Assembly (NCBI GenBank): GCA_022925895.1
Contig: JAKSYS010000105.1
Span: forward strand, 55,808-119,807
Origin: Fragilaria crotonensis
Taxonomy: Eukaryota > Bacillariophyta > Fragilariophyceae > Fragilariales > Fragilariaceae
Reading direction: 5' to 3'
Length of the DNA: 64,000 nucleotides
Below the pieces are notes generated by a model. That model was not told the origin of the DNA. It saw only the letters and a program-made list of their open reading frames with translations, and did not search any database. Of the stretch, positions 20,264 to 34,000 are shown in pieces. The translations under genes were made by a program, and so were the position numbers. Position 1 is the stretch's first letter. Each line of letters starts with the position of its first letter.

Positions 20264-23200
20264 ATGAGTTCGTCGACGCCACGGAAGGCCGCAACACCTC
20301 AAACGGCACTGACGCCGTTAAGAAGCGCAACGAAAAGGACTCCAGGTAAAGCAACGCCAATGGTAACTTTTGCTAAGAGTCCAATGGTGGCGAAAGCGCC
20401 ACGAGTGATGTATGATGATGAACCTGTCCAGGCAGATGATCGTGGAGGCGAGGGAATTATTGGTGAGTTTTGATTCTGCCTATGCGTGTCATGTTGGGAA
20501 GCTGTGTCTTACTAGCCCTGCCTTCAACAGTCGCCATTCGCATGCGTCCCCTTAACACGAAGGAGAGCTCAGAACGACGAATCTGGAAGGTCTTGCCACA
20601 GTTCAAGTCAGTAACGCAGACTACTCCTGCTGGAAAGCCTTTGCCGGAAAGAATCATGGGACGAACTTTCTTCACATTTGATAAGACTTTTGGTGAGGAG
20701 ACAGACACTCGTCAGGTTTATGACGGTGTTGCCAAGGGTATCGTGGATTCTGTAGTCCACGGACTGAATGGGACAATTTTCGCCTATGGTCAGACATCAT
20801 CGGGAAAAACTTATACCATGCAAGGTTCCGGTTCCATTGAAGAAGGCAGCGTGTCAGGTGATGGTGGTATTGTCCATATGGCAGCTCAAGATATCTTCTC
20901 GTACATTGCGAAAACACCGGATCGAGTATTCCTTGTTAGAGCATCGTTTGTCGAGATATACAACGAAGAAGTGCGTGACCTCTTAGGTACTAACAACAAT
21001 ATCCTGCAAGTCCGCGAGGATCCTCGTCGTGGTATCTTTGTGAATTCGGAGGAAGAGATCGCTGTTAACTGCAGCAGTCTGCTGCAAGTGCTTTTAAGGG
21101 GAGAAGAACCGTGCTGTAGCAGCTACGGCTATGAACGAGCGCTCTTCGCGTTCCCACACGATCTTTAAAATCACTATCGAGAGTCGTCGTAAAGCTCGTA
21201 CAATGAAAATGATTCTGACGCTTTGGACGACGATGGCGCGGTTCGTGTCTCGACTCTCAACCTAGTCGATCTTGCAGGGTCTGAGAGTGTTCGGCACACA
21301 GGCAACACAGGCGATAGGCTTAAAGAAGGCGGAAAGATCAACCAGAGGTGAGTCCATCTTTCAAAATGCTTATGCAGCATTTCTCATTCGGTATGCTAAC
21401 ACCCTGTTCAGTTTATTGACGCTCTCGCGAGTGATAGTCGGCCTCGGAGATCCTACGCAAACGCATATCAATTTTCGCGATTCAAAGCTGACACGTATCC
21501 TCCAACCGTCACTGTCTGGAAATGCGAGAATGGCAGTTGTTTGCTGCGCCACTCCCTCAGAACTGTACCTTGAAGAAACGCGTTCGACACTTGGATTCGC
21601 ATCTCGGGCGAAGTTAGTGAAGACCAACGCCAAAGTCAACGAAGTCCTCGATGATCAATCATTGATTCGAAGATTGCAACGCGAGCTGGCTGAGGCAAAA
21701 AGGGCTTCGTCGGGTGATGGTGTTGACCAAACTGACCAGCTGCGTGCCCTAGAAACAGAAGCCGCGAACGCAGGGAAGGAGCGCCGGGAGGCACTAGAGA
21801 AGTTAAGGCGCCTTCAAAAGTCGATCCTCAATAGCACGGCACTGTTCGAATCCAAACACGTTTCATCGATTTCGGACTTCAAGAATCCCAAGCAACGCAA
21901 GCGGAGACTTTCGGATGGTAACTTGAATTTGAGATCATTGTATGAGACTCCTTCAAAGCAGCAAAAACCACCAACTCCAAAGAGCGTTCCGGGGGGGAAG
22001 GAGCCTTTGCGCAAATTTGTTCAACCTCTTCTGTCTCCTTCAAGTGAGTTGGCACTCGTTCGACATGCAGTCGCTGCTAAAGGAGCTCAAACTAAGGTGC
22101 TGGAACAGACAATCGAAACCAAGACTCGGACTATTGAGACAACTAAGTCCGACCTAGAGAGAACGCAAACAGAGCGAGACATCATAACCGAGACACTACA
22201 TGCGTCAGAAGCTGAGGTTTGTCAGCTTCGAGAGCACATAGATTGTCTGAAAGGTCAGCTTGACACCGCCGTTATGGAAAAAGAGAAGTCTATCGGGCTT
22301 CTCGACGATGAACTAAGGGCAAAGGAGGAACTTGAAAGAGAGTTGGCTTCAAGCACGCGACATTCGAACGAGATTATATCCCGACTAGAAGCGGAGAATG
22401 CTCGGTTGAAGGATATTCACTGTTCCCGCGAAGCGCAGATGGATGCGGAAATCATCAAGCTGCGATCTGAGACGGATTCCTTTGCTGCATCTTGTTTAGA
22501 ACTGGGACAAAAATTGCGAGACACGGAACTGGGGCAAAAGACCGTATCTGATGAAAATGTTCGGATTGCTTTTCAGTTTGCTCAACTAGTTACAGAAAAA
22601 GAGATTATTCAAAAGGAACGTGATGTGGACAGGCATAAAATGCAGACACTGAGCGGGGAGATTTCTCTTCTCATGGGTACCATGAAGGATGCCGCGCAGG
22701 AAAAAGATGAGCTTAAACTCCGAATCGTTGAGTTGCGTGACGAACTTGACAAGGCACTTGTTGTGGAGCACGAATCGAAGGTCGCGCATCGATCGACTGA
22801 GATTGAGCTGCAGCAGACTCGATCTCTGGCTGCGAAGCTTGAGGAGAGAATCGCTTCTATTGAACAAAGTTCGCAGACACAAATGACCATCATCATGGAG
22901 CGTGACGAACAAATTGCTGCTCTCGAGTTGAAGCTTGTTACTGTAAATGAGGTTGTATCTGCGAAGAATGCTGACCTCGAATCAGCTGAGCACAACATGA
23001 TGAGCCTGAAAGCGTCGCTTAATGAAGCCATGGCTTCGTGTCGGAAGTTGGAAGAGGCTGTGAATGCAGTGAATGTCGAAAAAGACTCGGCTTTGCAACA
23101 GGTGCAAGATCTACAACGTAGCCTTGATGACTATGACCAGTGTCTGGAAGATCTGACTGCATCGGCATCCTCGTTGGAAGAGGAGAATAGGACACTCTCA

Positions 23201-26200
23201 ATGCAAGTCCAGAATCTGCAGACCGAGCAGGACACCTCTACCGCCGCGACGGCCGCTGTACACAACGAGTTGGCTAAAACTTCCTCCGCTCGGGATTTGT
23301 TGGCCAAGGAACTAGAAGAAACACATGCCCACCTTATCGAGGCTGGCACTACCATTTCTGATCTCGAGAAGAGCATCAGGTTGCTTCGCGACGAGTATCA
23401 AGTTGAGTCGTCAAATTTCGAAAGAGATAAAGCGGAGCTACGTTGCAAACTTGAACAAACTAATGACCACCTTTCTGAAACGCGGAAGACAAACTTGGCG
23501 TACGAGGCAACTATATCAGAGCTTCGTGTGGCATTATCACTTGCAGAAGCTAAGTGTACAGAATTGGTGGATTCCACGGCTCAACTCACGATTGAGCGCG
23601 ATGCCGAAATTGACCATCGAGACAAAACCATCCTCTTGATGGGAAGGGAAGAAAACCAGCTCAAAGATTCTTTGGCATCAAAGGAGCAGATTATTACTGA
23701 GTGCGAGAATTCTATCGGAGATCTAGAGAAAGAGCTAAAGCAGGAGCAACTCAAGTCATTTCAGAGGGATCTGGAAATAGAAGAGCTCAAATTAGAGCGA
23801 GAGAAGCTCAATGTCGACCTTGAGAAGTCGAGGCAGACTCTATCAGCAGAAATCGACGACCTTAAGTCAGCTCTACTTGCCAGTGAATCAGCATCGTCGA
23901 CTCACGAGTCGGTTATCCAGGAGTTGAGGCAGAGCCTGTCTTTGACGGAGATGCAATCAAGCGAGCAACGCATCGCAATGGAACAGGTTGTTCAAGGCTT
24001 TGATGTCGCTAAACTGCAGCTGCAAGGGAAAATTGATCAACTGAACGACGAGCTAGAGGAGCTACGATCCAACTCATTGGCGAAAGACGCAGCGATTTGT
24101 TTGTCATCATCCAAATGCGATTTGATGCTTGAGCAAATAGGGCGGCTTGAGTCAGAAGCATCCAACCATGCCGCCATGCTCGACACGATCAGAACTGAGC
24201 GCGACACCCTGAGAAAGGACATGCAGAAGGTCATCGATGATCTTACCAGTGAAGTCCATGAGCTCAGAATTGTTGTTGCGGCCAAGGAGGAGGCGCTCCA
24301 TCAGCACCTCGCCATTGCGGGTCAAATCAAAGCTGAGCGGGACAAGACGAGAATGGAGATGCAGATGTTGTTCGATGACCTTACACTTGAAATCGAGGAG
24401 CTCAGATCGACTATTGCGGCTAAGGACGAGGCACTTGGTCAGCAGCTCGCAAATGAGGATCAAATCAAAACTGAGTATGACAACTCGAGAAGCGAGATGC
24501 AGGCGGTGATCGACGATCTCACCATTGAAGTCCAGGAGCTCAAATCGAATGTTGCGTCCAAGGAGGAGCAGCTCCATCATCACCTCGCCGTTGCGGATCA
24601 AATAAAAACTGAGCTTGACAGCTCGAGGAACAAGATGCAAATGGAGATCGATAACCTAACACTTGAAATCGATCAAATCAAAACTGAGTATAACAACTCT
24701 AGAAGCGAGATGCAGACGGTGATCGATGATCTCACCATTGAAGTCCAGGACCTCAAGACATCTGTTGCGGCGAAGGAGGAGGAGCTCCATCAGCACCTCG
24801 CCATTGTGGATCAAATCAAAGCTGAGCGGGACAAGACGAGGATGGAGATGCAGATGCTGTTCGATGACCTCACACTTGAAATCGAGGAGCTCAGATCGAC
24901 TATTGCGGCTAAGGACGAGGCACTTGGTCAGCAGCTCGCAAATGAGGATCAAATCAAAACTGAGTCTCACAACTCGAGAAGCGAGATGCAGGCGGTGATC
25001 GACGATCTCACCATTGAAGTCCAGGAGCTCAAGACCTCTGTTACGTCTAAGGAGGACAAGCTCCATCATCACCTCGCCATTGTGGATCAAATAAAAACTG
25101 AGCTTGACAGCTCAAGGAACAAGATGCAGATGGAGATCGATAACCTTACACTTGAAGTCGAGGAGCTCAGATCGACTATTGCGGCTAAGGACGAGGCACT
25201 TGGTCAGCAGCTCGCAAATGAGGATCAAATCAAAACCGAGTATAGCAACTCGAGAAGCGAGATGCAGGCGGTGATCGACGATCTCACCATTGAAGTCCAG
25301 GAGCTCAAGACCTCTGTTACGTCTAAGGAGGAGGAGCTCCATCAGCACCTTGTCATCGCGGATCAAATAAAAACTGAGCTTTTCAGCTCGAGGAACGAGA
25401 TGCAGATGGAGATCGATAACCTTACACTTGAAGTCGAGGAGCTCAGATCGACTATTGCGGCTAAGGACGAGGCACTTGGTCAGCAGCTCGCAAATGAAGA
25501 TCAAATCAAAACTGAGTCTCACAACTCGAGAAGCGAGATGCAGGCGGTGATCGACGATCTCACCATTGAAGTCCAGGAGCTCAAGACCTCTGTTACGTCT
25601 AAGGAGGACGAGCTCCATCAGCACCTCGCCATTTTGGATCAAATAAAAACTGAGCTTGACAGCTCAAGGAACAAGATGCAGATGGAGATCGATAACCTTA
25701 CACTTGAAGTCGAGGAGCTCAGATCGACTATTGCGGCTAAGGACGAGGCACTTGGTCAGCAGCTCGCAAATGAGGATCAAATCAAAATCGAGTATAACAA
25801 CTCGAGAAGCGAGATGCAGGCGGTGATCGACGATCTCACCATTGAAGTCCAGGCGCTCAACTCGAATGTTGCGGCGAAGGAGGAGGAGCTCCATCAGCAC
25901 TTCGCCATTGTGGATCAAATCAAAGCTGAGCGGGACAACACGAGAATTGAGATGCAGATGGAGATCGATGATCTAACTGATCAACTTGATGATCTCAGAT
26001 CCAATGTTGAGGCTAAGGACAAGGCGATTGCTGAGTCAATGAGAAAGGCTGATGAGCTTCAGAAACAACTTGCACGGGTAGAATCCTCGTCTGTGGATCA
26101 GGCGGCTGGTTTCGCGGAACTTCGTCTTCAACGCGACGCCTCAAGTGCGGAATTGGTGCAGACAACGGATGTTCTGAGCAGCGAAATCTCTCAACTCAGG

Positions 26201-28645
26201 AGCACGGTAGCATCTAAGGACAATGAAATTCATCAATTGAATCAGAACATGGCTTTGTTGCGGGAAGGACGCGAGAAGCTTGAGAATAAATCGCAAGACT
26301 TGGCCTTGAAATGCAACGAGGCGTTGAATCAAAAGTCCGGCCTTCAGTCTGATATCAGCGCTTTACTTGCCTCGCGAGAAGAAATGCAACAAGAACTGGA
26401 CATGGTCAAAGCGTCGCTGAGCACTATTTCTACGGAGAGGGAATTATTGCTTGAAAAAGTTGAAGCAGCCAATAATGCAGAACGAACTGAACAGAGCACT
26501 TTAGCCATTGCGACAAGGGAGCTATCAGAAGCCGTATCATCTTTGGAGAAAGAAAAGCATGAGTTGACACAGCTGCTGGCGGCTGCAAATGCGAGTGTCA
26601 AGGAAGCTCGCGACGCCGCTTTTGCAGCCGACGAAGAGCTTGATTTGAAAGAGCGAAAACTTGAAGAGGTTTTAAGCATGCTTTCTCAACGCGAGGAAGA
26701 ACTCTTTTCGCGTACCCAGCAAGTAAATGACTTGAAACGGCAACTAGAGGGATCTGAATCGAGTGAGGTGAGCGTATTGCTTGATACAATCGAAGCACTC
26801 CAATTAGAAAAGATTCAACTTGAGGAACTAGTCGCAAAGGCTGCGAAAGAGCGTGACGCACAGGAGCAGGAGCACAGAAAACGAATGGGAGAAGAGCAAC
26901 GACTCCTGATTCGGGAGGCAGAAGGAGAAATGTCCAACTTAAGAACGGTTCGGGATCAACTTAAGTCAGCGCTCGCTCAGTCGGAAACCGCCCTCTTCGC
27001 CCTTCAACAAGAATATGAGATCTTGTTGGAGGAAAAGAAGAGATTAGAATCGAAGTCACATGAGTCTCAAAAGAGCATACCACTTCTTGAGTCAGAAGTT
27101 TCTCGCCTGAAATCCGTCAACCTCGACCTCACCATCGAAAACAAGGATCTGGCCAGCAAAGTATTGATACTCCGAAAGGAAAATGGTTCACAGGACCTCA
27201 AGGCGAATGAGGAGGTTGTCAAGCTAACAACAGAAGTTAGTCGACTGAAGGCAGAGAGCTTTGCAGCTCGACAGTGTACACTCGAATTGCAGGAAGCAGT
27301 ACGAGTCTCGGAGCGACGGAGCCAGTCGTATCTTGACGAATCAGAGAGTGAGAGACAGCGACGCCAAGACATCGAATCGACAGTCTCAGCTCTCCAAGAT
27401 GAAATCAAGAAACTCAGGCAACGCATGCTTGAAAAAGAGAATGCAGTTGACGCAGGCATCTCTGTAAAGCTGCAGGAGGTTGAGGACCTCAAGAAAGAAA
27501 TTGTAAGCAGAGATGCTCGAATCAAGAAGCTTGAAGCTGTTCGCCTGACGAAGGAGCAATGCGCCGCGCTGAAAAGATCAAGGTATGTTCATCTTAAGGT
27601 CACAAATGCTTTTTATATGGAACCAATTCTCACATCATACGGCTTGCAGGAGGAACGAGCTCAGTTTCTAGAGGAGAAGGAACGATATAGGAGGCAGCTC
27701 GCTGAATCCGAAAGCGAGATTGCCTCTCTGCGCGCACAGGGCATTGGTTCCAACAGAGGCAAACAGGCTGCCGAAGATATTACGGCGTTGAGATTTGAAA
27801 AGGATGCTCTTGAGACGAAGTTGAGGAAATACCTGGCCTATTGTAAGGCGCTCGAAGGCGATAAATCACAGATCATTGACGCACTCCGTGCTAACAAACG
27901 TGAGGTGGTCGACGACGATTTTGTCGGAGCAGTTGTCACTCTTTGTGATCAACTGGCCTCCTTGGAGGAAGAGTGTGATGCCCTTTTTAGTGCTGAAGAA
28001 AGGGCGTCGTCATATCTTGCAGAAATCGAGCGACTACGTGAACAAATCTCAAGCTTACAAACCAGTGCAGCTGATGCAAAGAAGAAGATTCTCGACTTGA
28101 CACGTTCGGAAAGCGAACTTGCGTCTCAATTGAAGAAAGTCGAGCAGAAATGTGCATCGCTTCGGGAGGAGCGAGAGAAATTGCGAAATCGCACAGCTGC
28201 AAGTGGTGAAGGCATGCCAGAGAAAAACCGTCAAGTCAAATATCTTGAACAGGAAAATCTGCAGTTGATGTTGGACCTCAAAGCAGTGAAGAAGCAGCTT
28301 CATGTATCACGATCTGAACTTGATGCACTTCGCATGAAAGATTTGGATGACAATACAGAGGATTTTTCAAATCAAATGGCACCTGTTGGGAAGGCAACCA
28401 GGTCATCAAGTGACGCGGTGTCCTCGAAATCTTCTGACGTGCTGGATTCGACAACTGAAGCCGACAAAGAAAACGTAAACCATGACGACCTTAACGGAGA
28501 CAGCAAAGTTGCACGAGGATCGACAATGAAGCACCGTTTCTCTCGTGCAAAAGCGACTGGAGTTCGAGAACCCAGCGCCCGGTCTGTGGGCCTCGGTGAC
28601 GCTGGATTGGATGATGAAAATACTGGCGAGTGTCGCCAAAGCTAA
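20264..28645 (+). CDS. CENP-E-like kinesin with giant coiled coil (two compensating frame breaks)
   Basis: Exons are 20264-20462, 20531-21347 and 21412-28645 (introns of 68 and 64 nt, GTGAGT donors); the total is 2,750 codons including the stop. The N-terminus is rich in Thr-Pro sites ([14 protein letters not shown]), possible CDK targets. The N-terminal motor has VAIRMRPLN (67-75), the P-loop GQTSSGKT (153-160), NERSSRSH (switch I) and LVDLAGSES (switch II). It is followed by about 2,300 residues of coiled coil with 46-residue repeats near the middle. Such kinesins move along microtubules and tether chromosomes or spindle parts. Between about 21097 and 21195 the conserved motor sequence, including SSRSH, is in another frame: one extra base near the GGGG at 21097-21100 and a lost base before 21196 cancel out. 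That is either an assembly error or a damaged allele. A KEN motif near the C-terminus (28466-28474) suits APC/C turnover. A 67-nt GT-AG stretch at 27583-27649 is read through here. Confidence 0.85.
24190..25980 (+). repeat. Tandem 276-nt coding repeats in kinesin coiled coil
   Basis: Units of 276 nt (92 residues, two related 46-residue halves) are repeated. The marker CAAATCAAAA recurs near 24461, 24950, 25226, 25502 and 25778: the last four spacings are each 276 nt and the first is 489. Each half has the pattern DQIKTE..SR.EMQ..ID.LT.EV.ELK. The units are very similar in DNA, so the array expanded recently or is being homogenised. Confidence 0.85.
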
Positions 28646-31600
28646 GGGGGATGGGGATCCGAATGTTTGGTCGCAGCATTGGGAGATAAGTGTGCTTATG
28701 AACGTTTGGCGCCTGCAGGCAAAAGGACATGCGCAACTCCCCGATCAATAGAGGGCCTTGTGACGCTTAAACTTTTTTCTATGGGCGGAAGCCCTACTTT
28801 TGTCCGTTTATGGAAATGTTCATGAGATCAGATAAAAGTCTAATGAGGGCATGATGTGATGTCTTTCTCGGAGCCTTCTAGGAACATCACAGTAGGATGT
28901 GGTAGGAAACTAACTGCAGACCAAAAATAGTCTCTTCGTGAATACAGAAGCATACCGTAGTCATGTTTATGATACCTCGCTTACAGAGAAGATGGCGCTG
29001 TTGGTATGAACCAATTTGCATGCCTGTACTTAACGTTGGAACTTGGAGCTGATTTTCATGACATGTCAATTCCTCTTCTGCTGGTGAGACCCACGAGCTA
29101 GACATGAAACTAAAAGAGTGCTCTTCGCATAGATAACCGGTGGCATTGAGTTTGTCATGTTTTGCTAGTATGCCATACGGCATAAACAAAGAATTACTGC
29201 ATGGAAAGACTTTCTGCAACCCAATGAACATCTCCCTCGTGCCCATTATGAGAAGGGTCGATGAGGGCTTGACAAACAGACAAGAGGCACTCGCAAACAC
29301 AGAAGATTGTGAAGTGAGTATCATACAAAAATGGAAATTTAGCAAAACACTGGCTGATCATCTCAATTTTGCCCAATGGTAGAACAGGTGACAACATGAG
29401 CAGTGGCAAAGGTGATAAGGATGTTGAAGACACTTCTGACAATCACAAGATGATGAGAAGAATTGCATGAGATTGTTTGCTAACTATGTCTGAGGACAAT
29501 TATTTTCATGAATGATAGCATTGTTCCTTTGGGAATATAATGCTAATGATATTGCTTTGGACCAGCATAGATCCAAATAGTTTGTATCAACGATACTGTA
29601 GATCAAAGAGGCAGGAATAGCCGGCAACACGTCAAGAAAGAAGCATCAAGAAAATAGTGAGATACTGGCGGAGCAGCTCCTGGAGCCCCATTCACCCGCT
29701 GCAAGCAGCACCACCCTGTCTCAGCAAAGAAGATCTAAAATTTCAAGGCAGCAACAGCAATTAAAGAATGCAGGTCACGTGATCAAGAGATTGGTACTGC
29801 AGTGCAAACTTTCAACATGAAATTGACAATCAAATCGAAATTAACAAGCAATTCTGGCAGTAAAGGACAAACCCAACCCAATCTATGAGTTGGTCAACGT
29901 GCTGGTGGATCAGAAGAATTAAATTAATGATTTACAAAATATAAAGCAATTTCGAACTTAAAGGATCAACTCACGGATGGGTTGAAATGGCAATCCAATG
30001 TACCTTTGAGGTGGCACATTAAATCTTATCCTAGTGCTGGGGGCAGCATGCTAGCAACATGCTACTCTTGTTTGAATGACAATGCCACCTCTCTTGCTCA
30101 ATAATGCCAAACTAGAAGCATCCTGACATCATGGGACATTTTCCATTTTGGCCAAAATGAGCAACTACGGTACATGCTATGTAGAATCCCATGTAGGATC
30201 AGATTTCACTATTTTTGCAATCTGCTTTTAACCAAGAACAACAACAGAGTTACCCCTGACAAAATCCCCTCATCAAGATCTATCTAGTAGCTATGCACTG
30301 TATATGATTAGTATTGCTATCAAGGCCATGAAGATCAAAACCTCAGCATGGATTGACAAATCATTGGATACTGTCTACCTACATCCAACACAGCAAGCTT
30401 TATCTGATGCACAGTTGAAGAAGATTGAAGGTATGCTGATCAAAGGCGAATCAATTGCATCGTGAACAAGTCAATTCAATGTAATTCCTGCTGTGTGGAT
30501 GAATATGTCAGTCAAGGATAACTGTGTTGTTGTGTCAGAGATTGACAGTTTTACAAGGTGATGGAATTAGATGGTAAGCCAAGTTCTTGGACAACAACAA
30601 ATGTCCTACGCCTTGTGAGCTATGTTCTTCCTCTCAGGTTTGTGGGAAAACTTAGATTTTGTTTCCATGCTCCCAGGTGATACCCTAGTGATTTCATTTG
30701 TTTGTTGCCAATGACAGCACCTACTCTCAATGTCGTCCCACTGGGGCTGCTAGTGGTGACTCGTGCTCTCCGCGCGCGTCTTTGTACCATATGGATCAGC
30801 AACAATTGTGAGCAAGAACAAAGTGAATCTTAGATAGGTACAAAATGTTGGTGGAGACCCCTCGACATTGTTGAAACCACAAGGAATCTCCAACCAATAA
30901 GAAGGATGAGTTATGTTCTTCCACCACATGCTCGTTCTAGATTTGCTACTCCAAAGAGATCGTAGACATTCAGAATCTTGTACCGGCCAGGGAAGACTTG
31001 ATTCTTGAAGTAATACATGACCAGCAGCTGCTGAAACTGACACAGAAAAATGTAATGATGTGTTCAATTCTTAACGAGACCGCTTGAAAGGGTGCAGGCT
31101 AATTCATTGCAAAACATCAAATCTCCTTGATTTGAAGAAAACTGCAGCTTATGTCATGACACAACTGGATAAATGGAGTTGGTACAAGGTGCAAGTGATG
31201 CCCTTCCTGCTGCATTGATTGTGATAAACAAGGAAAGGGTGACAAAAGAGCGTTCTTGAAGAAGACTGCAGATCAGAAAGCATTGACAAAGGAAGAAATG
31301 AAAGGGACAGGAATGCTAGATGAAGCTTGACAGAGCAAGGTGAAGCCCTGCCTATAGGGGATTAACGCGGTGATTTGAGGCAGTTGGGGGTGACAGCTTT
31401 GATGGAGTCGCAATACTGGTGGCAAATGAGCTCAAAGATATTCTGAAATTCTATTATGGAACCAGACTTGAGGGCTTGTCAGCAATGAAGAAGGCATTTT
31501 TGTCATTGAAATCACGAAAACACTGCATGCTTCAGGAGACGGGACAGAAGCATGTTACTTTGTTATTAATTGCTTCATTTCCAGCATCCTCATTTCGTTG

Positions 31601-32849
31601 TCAATTCTTTACTAGAATATGCATTGCTAGTTTTTTCTAGTTTAAGCATGATGATGAGCTGCTAATCTTCTGATTATTGTTTACAGATGTTGTTCAATGG
31701 CAGGATATCTCCTCTCCAAATCTGCAACTACATCATTAACTTGGGTGACAGGGTAACCACCAGAGACAAATCACCGCCGTGCCAACCTGTATACTAGGTT
31801 TTGAATTGTAAAACTGATATTCCAAGAAACGATACTCAAAAATGTGAGAAAACTGTCAATATTTCAAATGAAAAGTGGATTTTGATACAGACAATGGAAA
31901 CATTGATGACTTTGGGAACTTCCAAAGCTCAATATGCCATGTTGCTTCCTGTAGCCAGGAAGAGTGGTGTCATCCTCTAACAAATAGGAAGGGAAACCAC
32001 GTTGATTGATTACTTAATCTTTGCTTAACGTGATGGTTGATTCCTGCAACCCAGCCAAACAATCTCACTTCTTTGAGATGCACTATCAAAGTGTTGGATA
32101 TCGTTCAAATCCAAGCTGCCAGTCCTACAGATGAAGTCTATCATCCTGTAGCACCAGGACACAGACTTATTTGATCTTGAATGGGAAACCGTATTGGGAA
32201 CACAAGACAATGTTGGCTGGGCAGTGCCTCACTTTTCACAGAACTACACAATTCCCTCTGCAGAGCTCACTGGCTCATTAACTTCCAACTAGTTGCAGGT
32301 TGTCCACAGTGATGCAATTTTGTGGTTGTGGTGTGCCTCCCTGTACAGCATTTACTGCAGTTCAAGAAGACAAGTTACCATCACCTGCTCTCAGCACCTC
32401 TCAAGCTCTGGCTAGTATGAACAAGGTCTTGATTCCTGAGCTCAGAAGCAGAAGCTACTGATTCCACTTCTCATCAATGAATTGAGTATGCCATGATAGC
32501 TTGCGCTGTTAGCACTCTGGTTGTGCGGCATCACCATACCAAACCACCAATACGTAAATGGTTGGCAACCGTGATATTCTCCTGACATTGCTTTGAAGTC
32601 AACTAGAATCACCAGTAACTATACATCCACGTTTTACATTACATTCATTCATTTCCAGGAAGAATTGGTCATGCCGCCATTGTCAACATGTAATTTAAAA
32701 GCTAGTCCACTGCAGCATCGGATCTGCTCTATGGAATAGATGCTTCCCCATCAATGATGGCATGATGGGGACAATCGAAAAATTAGTTCCTTGCAACTTT
32801 GTTTGCCATTCCAGAGCAAGTTCTACAATCCTCCCCCCATTTCAAAGGG
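28646..32849. other. Decayed, CpG-poor transposon-like DNA
   Basis: About 4.2 kb without a supported gene. The sequence has low CpG and abundant TG/CA (no CpG from about 29975 to 30167, for example), full of stops in all frames, with short protein-like fragments. These look like remnants of old elements whose family I cannot name. The kinesin 3' end lies in the first hundred bases or so. Confidence 0.55.
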
Positions 32850-34000
32850 GTTCCGCGTCTTGCTTCATAGACTAGTATGTATCATCCACTTGAGGCTGGT
32901 TACAGTTTTCATACTCAAACGCATTTGGGGTCCTTGTTTGGTTTGTGATGCTGTCGAAAACGGTCTCCTTCACCCAACAAGCCATCACAGATCCGTGCCT
33001 AGAACACAAACATTACTGCCATTTGATGCAAACACACCTTACCGCAGACTTGTGCAGCAGGCTTCTCAAACACAATCTTGCTCGTTTCGATAACAATGCA
33101 AGTACGTGCTACCATTGCATTATTGTCCCCTTTGCCATGCTTGCAGCCAGATGGTGTGGCATGCCAGACGCTGCAGTACAATTCCACTCCAAAGCCTTAC
33201 AAAAGCAACAACATGCATTTCACCTGAGTCCAACATTTGGTACATAGTCTGAGAGTTACCAAGGTTCTCCAACAAGCAGTTATTGGGCAGCGGTGCCTCT
33301 GCTGTCACAAGTGGTGCTTCTGATGAACACCCTACTAGACTCCGTAGTAGTCCCCGAGCGCATGTCGTTTTCTTCTTTCTAGCACTCTCAGCCAATCGAT
33401 GGATACCGAGGTCGACGACACGTACATCGGGTTTAGTGATGAGGATACCCTTTCCAGCACAGATATAATTAATTGTCGCCAAACTATTTTCCTAAATCGG
33501 AAACATCTTCCATCCCTGCCGTGTGACTTATTAAATCTCAGAAAATGCATGGGGCATGTTATGTAGTATTGACTTGGAAGGAAGGTCAACCCGTTCTTGA
33601 ACCACCCTTAGTATCGGATCCAACCATCCAACTTGCCAGCTCCTCGTCGGAACCCCGTCACATCATTCAAAAGGACCCTTCTCAATCAGAGTTCTTGAAT
33701 GCTAGGAGTGCATCTGAACCTCTTGGTGATAGGCAGATTGCTCCATTCTCCAACTCCGCTCTCCAACGCTCACAGTTGCTGATGTCCACCTATTTCATCG
33801 CACAGTTAACAGCTCAGCAGCGATGTGTTTCTCTCTCCTCGCAGTGACAGCATACGCAGAAGACCTTGCTCTTGTGCAATCTAAAGTACAAGCAGCCCTC
33901 ATAGTTGAGGGCTTCTTGGGGGTCATGATCAAGCTCCACTCCGCCGTTCGTCACGGTGTGCGAACGAAGGTGAGAATTGCTCAAATCGACTTGTTTGCGA
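32850..34000 (+). pseudogene. Degraded LINE reverse-transcriptase remnant, plus strand
   Basis: In shifting plus-strand frames this stretch follows the same order as the LINE at 34.9-40.7 kb. It shows an IIHL..FILK..WG..LV block with a SVPR motif (about 32880-33000), then LTADLC and LARFDNNASTCY (RT motif A region, about 33045-33120), MLAARWCGMPDAAVQ (about 33138-33185), a GSGAS word near 33283, a VDDTYIGF word (the xDD box, about 33410-33440) and LNLRKC (about 33535). Stops and frame changes are frequent and CpG is reduced, so it is an old, dead copy in the orientation opposite to its neighbour. Weak similarity may continue to about 34600. Confidence 0.7.

Noticed and set aside
24152-25918. 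Minus-strand ORFs opposite the kinesin repeats
   Set aside because: They repeat with the 276-nt period of the kinesin coding repeats and are antisense shadows.
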